Part shown: positions 6,569 through 15,563 of the stretch, in pieces
How positions within the stretch are numbered: position 1 is the stretch's first letter
How the letters are laid out: each line of letters opens with the position of its first letter
Made by a program: the position numbers and the translations under genes
NCBI GenBank assembly: GCA_947168905.1
Contig: CAMVNR010000012.1
Span: 1-41,074, forward strand
Direction: 5' to 3'
Length of the DNA: 41,074 nt
DNA from: an uncultured Lachnospiraceae bacterium
GTDB lineage: Bacteria > Bacillota > Clostridia > Lachnospirales > Lachnospiraceae
Notes under the pieces: generated by a model
The model's input: only the letters and a program-made list of their open reading frames with translations
Told to the model about the DNA's origin: nothing
Database searches by the model: none

Positions 6569-7930
6569 ATGGGAAAATATTTCGGCACAGACGGATTCCG
6601 CGGAAAAGCAGGCAGAGACCTGACTGCATGGCACGCATTTATGACAGGACGTTTCTTAGGCTGGTATTACAGGAAAAAACATGACGGGGCGCCTGCGCGT
6701 ATCGTTATCGGCAAAGACACCCGGCGTTCTTCCTACATGTATGAGAATGCGCTCGCGGCAGGCATTTCTTCCTCCGGATCTGATGCGTATCTGCTGCATG
6801 TGACGACCACCCCCTGTGTCAGCTATATCACCAGAACCGAAGGCTTTGACTGCGGCGTCATGATTTCAGCCAGCCACAATCCCTTCTACGACAACGGAAT
6901 TAAACTGATGAACGAAGAAGGAGAGAAGATGGACGACGCCCTCCAGGATGAACTGGAGCGCTTTATCGACGGCGATCCCGCGGAACTTCCCTACGCAGTG
7001 GATGATGAAGTCGGAAAAACCGTGGATTTCTATTCCGGCAGGAACCGCTACATCGGCTATCTTACCGGTATCGCCACCCGCTCCTTCGAGAAACATAAAG
7101 TCGGTCTGGACTGTGCGAACGGCGCCTCTTGGATGATCGGGCGTTCCGTATTCGACGCGCTCGGCGCCAAGACCTATGTGATCAACGCAGAGCCGGACGG
7201 AACCAACATCAATAAAAACGCTGGTTCAACACATATCGAAGGCCTGAAGGAATTTGTGCGCGAGAATAAGCTCGACGTCGGATTTGCCTTTGACGGAGAT
7301 GCGGACAGGTGTCTCGCGGTCGATGAAAACGGCGAAGAAATCAACGGCGACAAAATCATGTATATCTGCGGAAAGTGGATGAAGTCGCACGGAATGCTGT
7401 CCAATAATACCGTGGTGACGACGATCATGTCCAACTTCGGGCTTTACAAGGCCTTTGACGAGCTGGGAATCCGCTATGAGAAGACCGCGGTCGGCGACCG
7501 TTACGTCTACGAAAACATGAAGGAAAACGACCACATGCTCGGCGGAGAGCAGTCCGGCCATATTATTTTCCGCAAGTATGCGCATACCGGAGACGGCCTG
7601 ATTACCGCCATCATGCTGATGAGCGTCATGATCGAGACGAACCTTCCGCTGTCGACCCTGGCTTCCGGCGTGACCATGTATCCGCAGGTGCTTAAAAATG
7701 TCGAAGTCGACGACAAGGACCTGACGCTTCAGGACCCGTTGGTTCAGGCTTCCGTACAGAAATGCACCGAAGAGCTCGGCGAAAACGGCCGTGTCCTTTT
7801 AAGAAAGTCCGGAACCGAGCCGGTGCTTCGCGTCATGTCCGAGGCTGCAACGCTGGAGGAGTGCGAAAAGGAAGTGGACGCGATTATCGAAGCGATGCGC
7901 GTATCCGGACATCTTCAGAAAGTAAGATAA
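6569..7930 (+). CDS. glmM: Phosphoglucosamine mutase (GlmM-type phosphohexomutase)
   Basis: This 453-residue alpha-D-phosphohexomutase begins GKYFGTDGFRG, typical of GlmM. It carries the phosphoserine loop ISASHNP (Ser102), the Mg-binding FAFDGDADRC loop, the sugar-binding GGEQSGHI motif and the phosphate-binding RKSGTEPVLR near the C-terminus. GlmM converts glucosamine-6-phosphate to glucosamine-1-phosphate for UDP-GlcNAc and peptidoglycan synthesis. A strong promoter lies upstream. The next gene, 31 bases downstream, is a GlmU-like acyltransferase, which agrees with a role in hexosamine activation. Confidence 0.93.
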   Translation: MGKYFGTDGFRGKAGRDLTAWHAFMTGRFLGWYYRKKHDGAPARIVIGKDTRRSSYMYENALAAGISSSGSDAYLLHVTTTPCVSYITRTEGFDCGVMISASHNPFYDNGIKLMNEEGEKMDDALQDELERFIDGDPAELPYAVDDEVGKTVDFYSGRNRYIGYLTGIATRSFEKHKVGLDCANGASWMIGRSVFDALGAKTYVINAEPDGTNINKNAGSTHIEGLKEFVRENKLDVGFAFDGDADRCLAVDENGEEINGDKIMYICGKWMKSHGMLSNNTVVTTIMSNFGLYKAFDELGIRYEKTAVGDRYVYENMKENDHMLGGEQSGHIIFRKYAHTGDGLITAIMLMSVMIETNLPLSTLASGVTMYPQVLKNVEVDDKDLTLQDPLVQASVQKCTEELGENGRVLLRKSGTEPVLRVMSEAATLEECEKEVDAIIEAMRVSGHLQKVR

Positions 7931-7961
7931 GAACACATAAAAAGGAGGTCTGGCAAGAAAA

Positions 7962-8633
7962 ATGTACACGATCAAAGATTTATACGACCTGGATCACACC
8001 TATCCCGAAGTCCGTGCTTTCCTTTCGGGCTATGAATATCCGTGGGAGGCGCTTGCGGGAATCAAAAACCTCCTTGTCGAAATCGGCAGCAAGCTTCCCG
8101 AGGATGAATTCGACCATCCGTCGGAAAATGTATGGATCGCGAAGGATGCGGTCATTTACCAGAATGCCAACATCTGCGGCTCCTGCATTATCGGGCACGG
8201 CACGGAAGTTCGTCCCGGCGCTTTTGTACGCGGCAATGCGATTGTCGGAAACAACTGTGTCGTCGGCAATTCGACGGAGCTGAAGAATGTAATCCTTTTC
8301 GACAACGTCCAGGTCCCGCACTATAACTATGTCGGAGATTCGATCCTCGGCTACAAGGCCCATATGGGGGCGGGTTCCATCACTTCCAATGTGAAGAGCG
8401 ACAAGAAGCTCGTTGTCGTAAAGGACGGCACACATAGGATCGAGACCGGGCTGAAAAAGATGGGCGCCATGCTTGGCGACCGCGTTGAAGTCGGCTGCAA
8501 CAGCGTTCTGAACCCGGGCACGGTGATCGGCCGCGACAGCAACATTTATCCGACCTCCTGCGTCAGAGGCGTCGTTCCGGCGAACAGCATCTGGAAGCGG
8601 GACGGGGATATCGTAGAAAAAATCCCCGATTAA
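7962..8633 (+). CDS. Left-handed beta-helix acyltransferase related to the GlmU C-terminal domain
   Basis: This 223-residue protein has a short helical N-terminus and then hexapeptide repeats of the left-handed beta-helix type. The stretch VGNSTELKNVILF, PHYNYVGDSILG and HMGAGSITSN parallels the GlmU acetyltransferase site, including the catalytic His (the HLSYIGD equivalent). There is no uridylyltransferase domain with GGxGTRM, so it cannot by itself make UDP-GlcNAc. Proteins like this are often annotated as UDP-GlcNAc pyrophosphorylase, which the domain content does not support. Acetylation of glucosamine-1-phosphate made by the adjacent GlmM is a reasonable inference. An AAGGAGG site precedes the ATG. 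Confidence 0.78.
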   Translation: MYTIKDLYDLDHTYPEVRAFLSGYEYPWEALAGIKNLLVEIGSKLPEDEFDHPSENVWIAKDAVIYQNANICGSCIIGHGTEVRPGAFVRGNAIVGNNCVVGNSTELKNVILFDNVQVPHYNYVGDSILGYKAHMGAGSITSNVKSDKKLVVVKDGTHRIETGLKKMGAMLGDRVEVGCNSVLNPGTVIGRDSNIYPTSCVRGVVPANSIWKRDGDIVEKIPD

Positions 8634-8673
8634 GCAAAAAAGCTGATTTTGTTCGGTTTTTTCAACATTTCGC

Positions 8674-8702
8674 TTGCATTTTGTTTAAAAACATGCTATA
8701 GT
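8674..8702 (+). promoter_or_regulatory. Promoter of the rimP-ribF operon
   Basis: TTGCAT (8674-8679) and TATAGT (8697-8702) are separated by 17 bases. The predicted start near 8709 falls only a few bases before the terminator-like hairpin at 8716-8745. Confidence 0.7.
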
Positions 8703-8715
8703 AATAAAGTACTTT

Positions 8716-8745
8716 AAAGTGGGCTTTGCAGGAGCCCACTTTTTT
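8716..8745 (+). terminator. Leader terminator/attenuator before rimP
   Basis: A 10-bp stem (AAAGTGGGCT at 8716-8725, AGCCCACTTT at 8733-8742) with a 7-base loop runs into an uninterrupted T tract (8740-8745). It has the form of an intrinsic terminator placed between the operon promoter and rimP, with no gene before it on that transcript. Regulated read-through of the rimP-nusA operon is the natural reading. NusA autoregulates the equivalent operon in other bacteria; that it acts here is inference. Confidence 0.75.
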
Positions 8746-8781
8746 GCGGCCTGCAACAGTTTTTGCCGCCGGAGGTGCTTT

Positions 8782-9252
8782 ATGGCAAGACATGAGGATA
8801 TTGAGAAAAAAGCTGAAATGCTGTGCGCCGGTTTTTTAAGCGAACACGGACTCGAGCTTGTGGATGTAGAGTACGTGAAAGAAGCCGGAACCTGGTATCT
8901 GAGATACTACATTGACAAGGACGGCGGAGTAAACATAAACGACTGTGAATCCGTCAGCAGGTTCCTAAGCGACGAACTGGACCGGGACGACTTCATTCCC
9001 GACGCCTATACGCTTGAGGTGTCCAGTCCGGGGCTCGGACGGGCGCTGAAGAAGGAAAAGGATTACCAGCGCAACCTCGGGAAGGAAATTGAAATCCGTC
9101 TGTACCGGGAAACCTCGGGACAAAAGGACTGGACGGGAAAGCTGGTCTCGTTCGATAAGAACTCCGTGACCGTCGACCCGGGCGGGACAGAACTGGTTAT
9201 TGACAGGAAAAATATTGCAATGATCCGCGAATACGTGGACTGGGACGCATAA
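8782..9252 (+). CDS. rimP: Ribosome maturation factor RimP
   Basis: This 156-residue protein has the RimP layout: an N-terminal alpha/beta domain with GLELVDVEYVKE and WYLRYYIDKDGGV, then DCESVSRFLSDELD, the YTLEVSSPGLGRAL motif, and a small C-terminal SH3-like barrel. It assists 30S subunit maturation by binding free 30S particles with S12. ATG 8782 is chosen because GGAGG (8771-8775) lies six bases before it. An in-frame ATG at 8719 lies within the attenuator hairpin and would add an unrelated leader. It is the first gene of the nine-gene operon. Confidence 0.95.
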   Translation: MARHEDIEKKAEMLCAGFLSEHGLELVDVEYVKEAGTWYLRYYIDKDGGVNINDCESVSRFLSDELDRDDFIPDAYTLEVSSPGLGRALKKEKDYQRNLGKEIEIRLYRETSGQKDWTGKLVSFDKNSVTVDPGGTELVIDRKNIAMIREYVDWDA

Positions 9253-9282
9253 GGCGCCAACAATCTAGGAGGATAGGATAAA

Positions 9283-10446
9283 ATGAATAAGGAGCTGATG
9301 GAAGCGCTCGATCTTCTCGAAAAGGAAAAAGGAATCAGCAAGGATGTGCTGTTTGACGCTATCGACGCGTCTCTCGTGAAGGCCTGCGAAAACAACTTCG
9401 GATCCGCCGAAAACATTACCGTTTCGATCGACCGCGAGACCTGTGATTTCACGATTCTGCAGGAAAAGACGGTGGTGGAGACTGTGGAGAACCCGAATAC
9501 GCAGATTCTTCCGGACAAGGCAAAAGAAATCGATCCCAGCGCAGGGATCGGCGATAAGGTGCGCGTCGAAGTCAAATCCAAGGAATTCGGACGGATTGCC
9601 GCCCAAAATGCGAAGAGTATTATTCTGCAGAAGATCCGCGAGGAGGAGCGTCAGACGGTCAGCGATTACTTCAACAGCCGCGCCCATGATATCATGACCG
9701 GCGTTGTGCAGCGCGTCATGAACGGCATTGTCAGCGTCAACCTCGGAAAAGCGGACGCCATTCTCACAAAGGAAGATATTATCCCCGGCGAAACCTTCCA
9801 TCCGACACAGCACATCAAGGTGTACGTCGTCGGCATGAAAGACGGCGGAAAGGGCCCCAGGGTCCAGATCTCCCGGACAAAGGCCAATATGGTCAGAAGG
9901 CTGTTCGAACTGGAAGTTGCCGAAATCCGCGAAGGGATTGTCGAGATCAAGGCAATCAGCCGCGAAGCCGGATCAAGAACCAAAATGGCCGTTTACTCCA
10001 ACGATCCTTCGATTGATCCGATCGGCGCCTGCATCGGTGTGAACGGCAGCCGCATCACCCCGATTGTGGATGAACTGCACGGCGAAAAGATCGACATCGT
10101 GCTGTGGAATGAAAACCCGGCGCTCTTTGTCGAAAAAGCGCTTTCGCCTGCCAAGGTTGTCGCCGTGGCGGCCGACGAGGACGAGCATTCCGCGCTTGTC
10201 GTCGTACCGGACAACCAGCTTTCTCTTGCTATCGGCATGAAGGGCCAGAACGCGCGTCTTGCCGCCAAGCTGACTGGCTTCAAGATTGATATCAAGTCCG
10301 AAACCCAGGCACGCGACGAAGGACTCTTCGACGAGTACGAACAATACGATGAGGATTCGTACGAGGATGGCTATGAGGAAGGCTATGACGGCGCATACGA
10401 AGCAGAAAGCGAAGAAACCGAGGACAGCACAAGCTACGAGGAATAA
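9283..10446 (+). CDS. nusA: Transcription termination/antitermination protein NusA
   Basis: This 387-residue protein has the NusA order: an N-terminal RNA-polymerase-binding domain (1 to about 125), an S1 domain (about 130-200), and KH1 and KH2 domains (about 200-345, with PIGACIGVNGSRI and LAIGMKGQNARLAA). It ends in a strongly acidic Glu/Tyr-rich tail of about 40 residues that is not part of the core fold. NusA modulates pausing, intrinsic termination and antitermination. AGGAGGAT precedes the ATG. The gene follows rimP by 30 bases. Confidence 0.97.
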   Translation: MNKELMEALDLLEKEKGISKDVLFDAIDASLVKACENNFGSAENITVSIDRETCDFTILQEKTVVETVENPNTQILPDKAKEIDPSAGIGDKVRVEVKSKEFGRIAAQNAKSIILQKIREEERQTVSDYFNSRAHDIMTGVVQRVMNGIVSVNLGKADAILTKEDIIPGETFHPTQHIKVYVVGMKDGGKGPRVQISRTKANMVRRLFELEVAEIREGIVEIKAISREAGSRTKMAVYSNDPSIDPIGACIGVNGSRITPIVDELHGEKIDIVLWNENPALFVEKALSPAKVVAVAADEDEHSALVVVPDNQLSLAIGMKGQNARLAAKLTGFKIDIKSETQARDEGLFDEYEQYDEDSYEDGYEEGYDGAYEAESEETEDSTSYEE

Positions 10447-10451
10447 ACCCG

Positions 10452-10712
10452 ATGCCGAAGAAAAAACAGCCGCAGCGGATGTGCATTGTCTGCGGAGAAA
10501 TCAAAGATAAAAAGCTTCTTCGCCGGATCGTCAATTCCCCTTCGGGGATACATTATGATCCGACGGGACGCATGAACGGAAGAGGCGCGTACATTTGCGA
10601 TCAGCCTGAGTGTGCTGTTAATCTGAAGAAGAAAAGGGCACTTGACCGCGCCTTCTCCATGAAAGTCGGCGAAGAAGTCTATCAAGAGGTCATAAAGGAG
10701 CTTTCGGAGTAA
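10452..10712 (+). CDS. rnpM: RNase P modulator RnpM (YlxR)
   Basis: This 86-residue basic protein has the YlxR signature RMCIVCGEIKDKKLLRRIV and the late GRGAYICDQPEC cysteine segment. In Bacillus the family binds the RNase P RNA and modulates its activity. Its place between nusA and the L7Ae-like gene is conserved across Firmicutes. It starts six bases after the nusA stop. Confidence 0.92.
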   Translation: MPKKKQPQRMCIVCGEIKDKKLLRRIVNSPSGIHYDPTGRMNGRGAYICDQPECAVNLKKKRALDRAFSMKVGEEVYQEVIKELSE

Positions 10713-10714
10713 AT

Positions 10715-11056
10715 TTGGACAAAATACTATCAATGCTTGGACTTGCCGAGAAAGCCGGCAGACTGGTTTCCGGCGAATTCGCCACAGAGAAAGCCGTAAA
10801 GGGACGAAAAGCATATCTGGTTGTCGTCGCAGAGGATGCATCTGACAACACAAAGAAGCTTTTTTTTAATAAATGCCGGAGTTATTCTGTTCCTGTCAGA
10901 GTATATTCGGACAGAGAGACGATCGGCAGAGCACTCGGATGCGGAATCCGCGCGAGTCTCGCCGTAACAGATCCGGGTTTTGCCGGAGCAATACTGAAAA
11001 GGCTGGACGGCGACGGATCAGCCGGAAAGGGGTCCTATGGCGATCAGAATATATGA
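10715..11056 (+). CDS. rplGA: L7Ae-family ribosomal protein-like YlxQ
   Basis: This 113-residue protein has the L7Ae/L30e/Gadd45 fold pattern: [19 protein letters not shown], then [17 protein letters not shown], and a [16 protein letters not shown] segment. Family members bind kink-turn RNA. The start is a TTG at 10715 with GGAG (10706-10709) five bases upstream; the first ATG is later and would remove the conserved N-terminus. Its 3' end overlaps the infB start by 20 bases, suggesting coupled translation. Confidence 0.87.
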   Translation: MDKILSMLGLAEKAGRLVSGEFATEKAVKGRKAYLVVVAEDASDNTKKLFFNKCRSYSVPVRVYSDRETIGRALGCGIRASLAVTDPGFAGAILKRLDGDGSAGKGSYGDQNI

Positions 11057-14000
11057 ACTTGCGAAAGAGCTGAATACGGACAGTAATAAGATCATTGAGT
11101 TCCTTGGCACAGACAGCAAGCCTGCTTCGGGGATCGACGATGAGACCGCAAAGAAAGTTCGGGAGAAATTTGCTCCGGTGAAAAAAGAGGGGAAAAAGGT
11201 GATAAAAGACATGTCAGAGAAACCTGAAAAGAATATTTCATCTTCGGAAGGAAAAGAAGTTCCGAAAAAAGAAGGTGCGGAAGCGCCTAAAAAGAAAAAG
11301 CCGGTATTTCTGTTCCGTCCGGAGAATTCATCTCTTAACAGCAAGTCCTTTATGAAGAATCAGGGCGGCCAGAGCTCCGCTTCTTCCGGGCAGAAAGCGA
11401 GAAATCCGGAAGACAGAAGGCCCCGTCCTGCGGGACAGCCTGCCAAAAGAGACGGACAGGGTTCTATGGAGCGCCGTGTCATCCGGCCGAATGTCCCGAC
11501 AACCGCGCAGCAGTACCGGGAATACGCGAAGGAAGAAGCTTCGCCGGCACCTGTCAGAAAGCCGAAGAAGCCCGTGGAAATTCCCGAAGAAACCGCTGCC
11601 GTACTTCCCGCAGAGGTTCAGGAAAACATTCCGGCTCCTGTGGAAACCGCGCCTGTACAGCCTGTCGTAAAGCCGGCTGAAGAAGCGCCGGCAACTCCTG
11701 TCAGTGAAGCACCGGCAGCTCCCGAAAAAGCGGAGCCTGTTCAGGAAGCTGCTCCTTCGGAGACGAAGGCGAGTGAGCCTGAAAAGGAAAAGAAGCCCGA
11801 AAAGGAAAAGACGCCGGCAGAAGACAAGAAAGAAACGCCTCCCGTGCGTTCAATCTTCGATCGGAATATGGGTCCCTTAAGAAATGTGTACCGCGAGCGC
11901 GAAGAAAAGGAAGCGCTGGCACGTGCCGCAAGGGAACAGGATGCCACGAAGAATAAAGGCCGCGAGAAAACGGCCGGCACCCCTGACCGCCGTCCAAGAG
12001 ATCCGAGAAACGGCCAGAACCAGCCCAGAAGAGACGGCAGCCGTCCCTTCCAGCAGGGAGCTTTCTCCGGCACCCAGCGCCCGGCGATGGGACAGGGCGG
12101 ACGCCCCCAGGGTCAGAATTCCCGGCCGGGACAGGGCCAGGGACGCCCGGGCGGATTTTCGAAAAGCGCAGGCGGCCCCGCTTCGGGACGCTTTACGAGG
12201 GATCAGAGAAGCGCCTCCGGCGCAGGCAGTGCCGCGGCCCCGGTTGTGCAGAAAAACGACTCCAGGAGCCGCAAGAACAACGCTAACGGCAAGACACTGG
12301 ACAGACAGCGCCAGGACAGAGACCGTACCGGCAAGAAAGCCGAGAATTTCAAGAATCTCTCCAAGACTCCGCTGAATAAGAACGGCAAGCCGCAGCAGCC
12401 CAAGAAGGAAGAGGAAGTGATCCGCATGATCACGCTTCCCGATGTGATTACGCTGAAGGATCTGGCTGAAAAGATGAAGCTGAAGCCCGCGGATATCATC
12501 AAGAAGCTTTTCCTGCAGGGCAAAATGCTTACGGTCAACTCGGAGCTTCCGTATGAGGATGCCGAGGAAATTGCGCTCGAATATAATATTCTCTGCGAAC
12601 ATGAGGTTCAGGTGGATGTCATCGAAGAACTTCTCAAAGAGGACGAAGAGGATGAGAAGCTGATGGTGAAGAGACCCCCTGTGGTCTGCGTCATGGGTCA
12701 TGTCGACCACGGCAAAACCTCGCTTCTTGATGCGATCCGTTCGACGAACGTCACCTCCAGAGAGGCCGGCGGCATCACGCAGCATATCGGCGCATACATG
12801 GTCGAATGCAACGGAGAGAAGATCACCTTCCTTGACACGCCCGGTCATGAGGCATTTACGGCGATGCGTATGCGCGGCGCGCAGGCGACGGATATTGCCA
12901 TCCTTGTCGTCGCTGCGGATGACGGCGTCATGCCCCAGACCGTGGAAGCAATCAATCACGCCAAAGCGGCCGGTGTCGATATCATCGTTGCCGTGAATAA
13001 AATCGATAAACCCGCGGCCAATATCGACCGCGTCAAGCAGGAGCTTTCCGAATACGAACTCGTTCCCGAAGACTGGGGCGGTTCCACCATTTTCGTACCG
13101 GTATCCGCCAAAACGCATGAGAACATCGACAGCCTGCTCGAGATGATTCTTCTTCTGACCGAAGTCAAGGAGCTCAAGGCCAATCCGAACCGCGAAATGC
13201 GCGGTATCGTCATCGAAGCCAAGCTCGACAAGGGACGCGGTCCCGTGGCGACGGTGCTTGTACAGAAGGGTACCATGAAGGTCGGCGACTTTGTTTCCGC
13301 AGGATCATTCTACGGACGCGTCCGTGCAATGCTCGATGCCGACGGAAACACCATGAAATCCGCAACCCCCTCCACGCCTGTGGAGATTCTCGGACTGAAC
13401 GGCGTGCCGAATGCCGGCGAAGTCTGCATCGGCCATAAGAACGAACGAGATGCGAGAAGCTACGCGGAGACCTTCATTGCCGAAGAAAAGAAGAAAATGC
13501 TTGCGGAGACCAAGCAGAAGCTTACGATGGACAGCCTGTTCGACCAGATTCAGGCCGGAAACATCAAGGAGCTTCCGATCATTGTCAAGGCAGACGTGCA
13601 GGGTTCCGTCGAAGCCGTGCGTCAGTCGCTTGAGAAGCTTTCCAATGAAGAAGTCCAGGTCAAGGTCATCCACGGAGGCGTCGGCCTGATCAATGAATCC
13701 GACGTTTCCCTCGCTTCGGCCTCGAATGCGATCGTGATCGGCTTCAACGTGCGGCCGGATACGCAGGCGAAGAATCTCGCGGACCAGGAGCACGTGGATC
13801 TCAGGCTTTATAAAGTCATTTATCAGGCGATTGAAGACGTAGAAGCCGCAATGAAGGGAATGCTCGCCCCGGTTTACGAGAAGAAGATCCTCGGACACGC
13901 CGAAGTGCGCATGACCTTCAAGGCATCCGGCGTCGGAACCATTGCCGGTTCCTATGTAACGAGCGGAACACTCGAACGCGGCTGCAGCGCCCGTATCACC

Positions 14001-14174
14001 AGAGGCAAGGACCTGATTTTCGAAGGTCCCTTGGCTTCCCTGAAGCGTTTCAAGGACGACGTCAAGGAAGTCCGCGAAGGCTACGAGTGCGGTATTGTAT
14101 TTGAAAAATTCAACGATCTCATGGAAGGCGACCAGATCGAAGCCTACAAGATGGTACAGGTTGAAAGAAGCTAA
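11037..14174 (+). CDS. infB: Translation initiation factor IF-2
   Basis: This 1045-residue IF-2 starts with an IF2N domain ([18 protein letters not shown]). A long Lys/Pro/Ala- then Arg/Gly/Gln-rich linker follows (about residues 60-460), then a second IF2N-like segment ([16 protein letters not shown]). The GTPase domain has the P-loop GHVDHGKT at residues 554-561, DTPGHEAF and NKIDKP, followed by domains II, III and the initiator-tRNA-binding C2 domain. It positions formyl-methionyl-tRNA on the 30S subunit and promotes subunit joining. The length is at the upper end for the family because of the linker. A large antisense open frame inside the linker region looks like a composition artefact. 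Confidence 0.98.
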   Translation: MAIRIYELAKELNTDSNKIIEFLGTDSKPASGIDDETAKKVREKFAPVKKEGKKVIKDMSEKPEKNISSSEGKEVPKKEGAEAPKKKKPVFLFRPENSSLNSKSFMKNQGGQSSASSGQKARNPEDRRPRPAGQPAKRDGQGSMERRVIRPNVPTTAQQYREYAKEEASPAPVRKPKKPVEIPEETAAVLPAEVQENIPAPVETAPVQPVVKPAEEAPATPVSEAPAAPEKAEPVQEAAPSETKASEPEKEKKPEKEKTPAEDKKETPPVRSIFDRNMGPLRNVYREREEKEALARAAREQDATKNKGREKTAGTPDRRPRDPRNGQNQPRRDGSRPFQQGAFSGTQRPAMGQGGRPQGQNSRPGQGQGRPGGFSKSAGGPASGRFTRDQRSASGAGSAAAPVVQKNDSRSRKNNANGKTLDRQRQDRDRTGKKAENFKNLSKTPLNKNGKPQQPKKEEEVIRMITLPDVITLKDLAEKMKLKPADIIKKLFLQGKMLTVNSELPYEDAEEIALEYNILCEHEVQVDVIEELLKEDEEDEKLMVKRPPVVCVMGHVDHGKTSLLDAIRSTNVTSREAGGITQHIGAYMVECNGEKITFLDTPGHEAFTAMRMRGAQATDIAILVVAADDGVMPQTVEAINHAKAAGVDIIVAVNKIDKPAANIDRVKQELSEYELVPEDWGGSTIFVPVSAKTHENIDSLLEMILLLTEVKELKANPNREMRGIVIEAKLDKGRGPVATVLVQKGTMKVGDFVSAGSFYGRVRAMLDADGNTMKSATPSTPVEILGLNGVPNAGEVCIGHKNERDARSYAETFIAEEKKKMLAETKQKLTMDSLFDQIQAGNIKELPIIVKADVQGSVEAVRQSLEKLSNEEVQVKVIHGGVGLINESDVSLASASNAIVIGFNVRPDTQAKNLADQEHVDLRLYKVIYQAIEDVEAAMKGMLAPVYEKKILGHAEVRMTFKASGVGTIAGSYVTSGTLERGCSARITRGKDLIFEGPLASLKRFKDDVKEVREGYECGIVFEKFNDLMEGDQIEAYKMVQVERS

Positions 14175-14188
14175 AAGGAGTTGCGACG

Positions 14189-14611
14189 ATGAAAAAGGGC
14201 AGCATGCGGTCGCTGCGCATCAACACGGAAGTCCGGCGTGAACTCGGAAGGATTATCAGCCTCGAGCTGAAGGATCCCCGGATTCACCCGATGACTTCCG
14301 TCGTCGCATGCGAAGTGACTACGGATCTTAAAATCTGCAAAGCCTATATCTCGATTCTCGCGGATGAAAAGGCCCGTGCTTTGACAATGGAGGGCCTGAA
14401 ATCGGCTTCGCCGTTTATCCGCCGTTCGCTTGCCGAGTCCATTAATCTTCGAAACACACCGGAGCTTGTGTTTATCGAAGACGAATCGATCGAACACGGC
14501 ATCGCGATGTCAAAGCTCATTGACGAAGTCGCCGAGCACGACCGTCTTTCACGGGAAGCGCGCGGCGAAGACGAAGAGTCTTCCGAAGAGGAAGAGTGGG
14601 GCGATGAATAA
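14189..14611 (+). CDS. rbfA: 30S ribosome-binding factor RbfA
   Basis: This 140-residue protein has the RbfA KH-like core: RINTEVRRELGRIISLELKDPR, then TSVVACEVTTDLKICKAYISI, and the FIRRSLAESINLRNTPEL segment. It ends in an acidic tail rich in Glu. It binds 16S rRNA helix 1 during 30S maturation and cold adaptation. AAAAGGAG precedes the ATG. The stop codon overlaps the start of the DHH phosphoesterase by eight bases. Confidence 0.95.
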   Translation: MKKGSMRSLRINTEVRRELGRIISLELKDPRIHPMTSVVACEVTTDLKICKAYISILADEKARALTMEGLKSASPFIRRSLAESINLRNTPELVFIEDESIEHGIAMSKLIDEVAEHDRLSREARGEDEESSEEEEWGDE

Positions 14612-15563
14612 TATTCTTGATTGTATTACGGGAGGGATCCGAAACGTCGGAATCGTCGGGCACGTAAATCCCGACGGAGACTGCGCCGGATCCGTTGCCG
14701 CATGTTATCACTATCTCCGGGACAATGTGCCTTCACTCCATATTGTCCCTTTTTTGCAGGAGCTTCCGTACGGGATCCGCTTTCTTGAGGAGGATCTGCC
14801 GATCCGGAGGGACGCTGGCGAAGGAGAGAAATTCGACCTGATGATTTCCCTGGACGCCGCATCCGTAGAGAGAATCGGCGCCGGAAAGGCGGCGTTTCTT
14901 TCCTGCGAAAATACGGTCTGTATTGACCACCACGCAACCTGTCCCGGCTTCGGGAAAGAGAATCTCGTCCTTCCGGGTGCGAGCTCTGCCTGTGAAGTTC
15001 TCTACGGACTTCTGACAAGAGACCGGATCGGCTATTCCTGCGCAGTCAGTCTCTATACGGGGATTATCCACGATACCGGCGCGCTCCGGTTTGACAATGT
15101 CAGTCCGAAAACCGTACTGATCGTATCCGATCTGATTGCAAAGGGAATTCCCTTCACGAGGATCATTGAGGAATCCTTCACCGAAAAGGCCCTTGTGGAA
15201 ATGAAGATTACCGGTGAAATCATCAAGAACAGCGTTCTGGACGAAGACAGGCATTTCCTGTACGGCGTCTGTCCTTTGGAAATGCAGCAGCGCTACGGGC
15301 TGACACCGGTGGAGCTTGGTGGAGTTGTGGCGGAAATGAACGAGGTGCGCGAAGCGCGTGTCGTTCTTTTTATGTACCAGTTCGAAGACGGCAGCTGGAA
15401 GGGAAGCCTCCGCTCGAAGTCAGACGTCGATGTATCCGCAATTGCCGTAAGATACGGCGGCGGCGGACATGTGCGCGCGGCCGGATTCTCTTTTCAGGGA
15501 GACCCGGAAGAAACTGCAGCTGAAATCCTGCAGCTTCTCCCCACTGGAGGCGGCCGGAAATGA
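14604..15563 (+). CDS. nrnA: DHH/DHHA1 phosphoesterase NrnA (nanoRNase / pAp phosphatase)
   Basis: This 319-residue protein has the DHH-family motifs HVNPDGDC (residues 20-27), the SLDAAS aspartate region, the CIDHHATCP signature, an HDTGALRF segment and the DHHA1 GGGGHVRAAGF loop. NrnA enzymes degrade oligoribonucleotides of 2-5 nt and dephosphorylate pAp. ATG 14604 is chosen because it starts the conserved fold and overlaps the rbfA stop, giving translational coupling. A longer frame extends upstream only within rbfA. Truncation of c-di-nucleotide breakdown products is a known role of relatives, but specificity cannot be read here. Confidence 0.93.
   Translation: MNNILDCITGGIRNVGIVGHVNPDGDCAGSVAACYHYLRDNVPSLHIVPFLQELPYGIRFLEEDLPIRRDAGEGEKFDLMISLDAASVERIGAGKAAFLSCENTVCIDHHATCPGFGKENLVLPGASSACEVLYGLLTRDRIGYSCAVSLYTGIIHDTGALRFDNVSPKTVLIVSDLIAKGIPFTRIIEESFTEKALVEMKITGEIIKNSVLDEDRHFLYGVCPLEMQQRYGLTPVELGGVVAEMNEVREARVVLFMYQFEDGSWKGSLRSKSDVDVSAIAVRYGGGGHVRAAGFSFQGDPEETAAEILQLLPTGGGRK

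Noticed and set aside
8719-8781. Upstream ATG extension of rimP
   Set aside because: The extension would begin inside the attenuator hairpin and encode a cysteine/phenylalanine-rich stretch unlike RimP; the GGAGG site supports ATG 8782.
11877-13118. Antisense open frame of 413 codons opposite infB
   Set aside because: It lies wholly opposite a certain gene, spans its low-complexity linker and GTPase region, shows no recognisable motif and has no ribosome site; codon bias of infB explains it.
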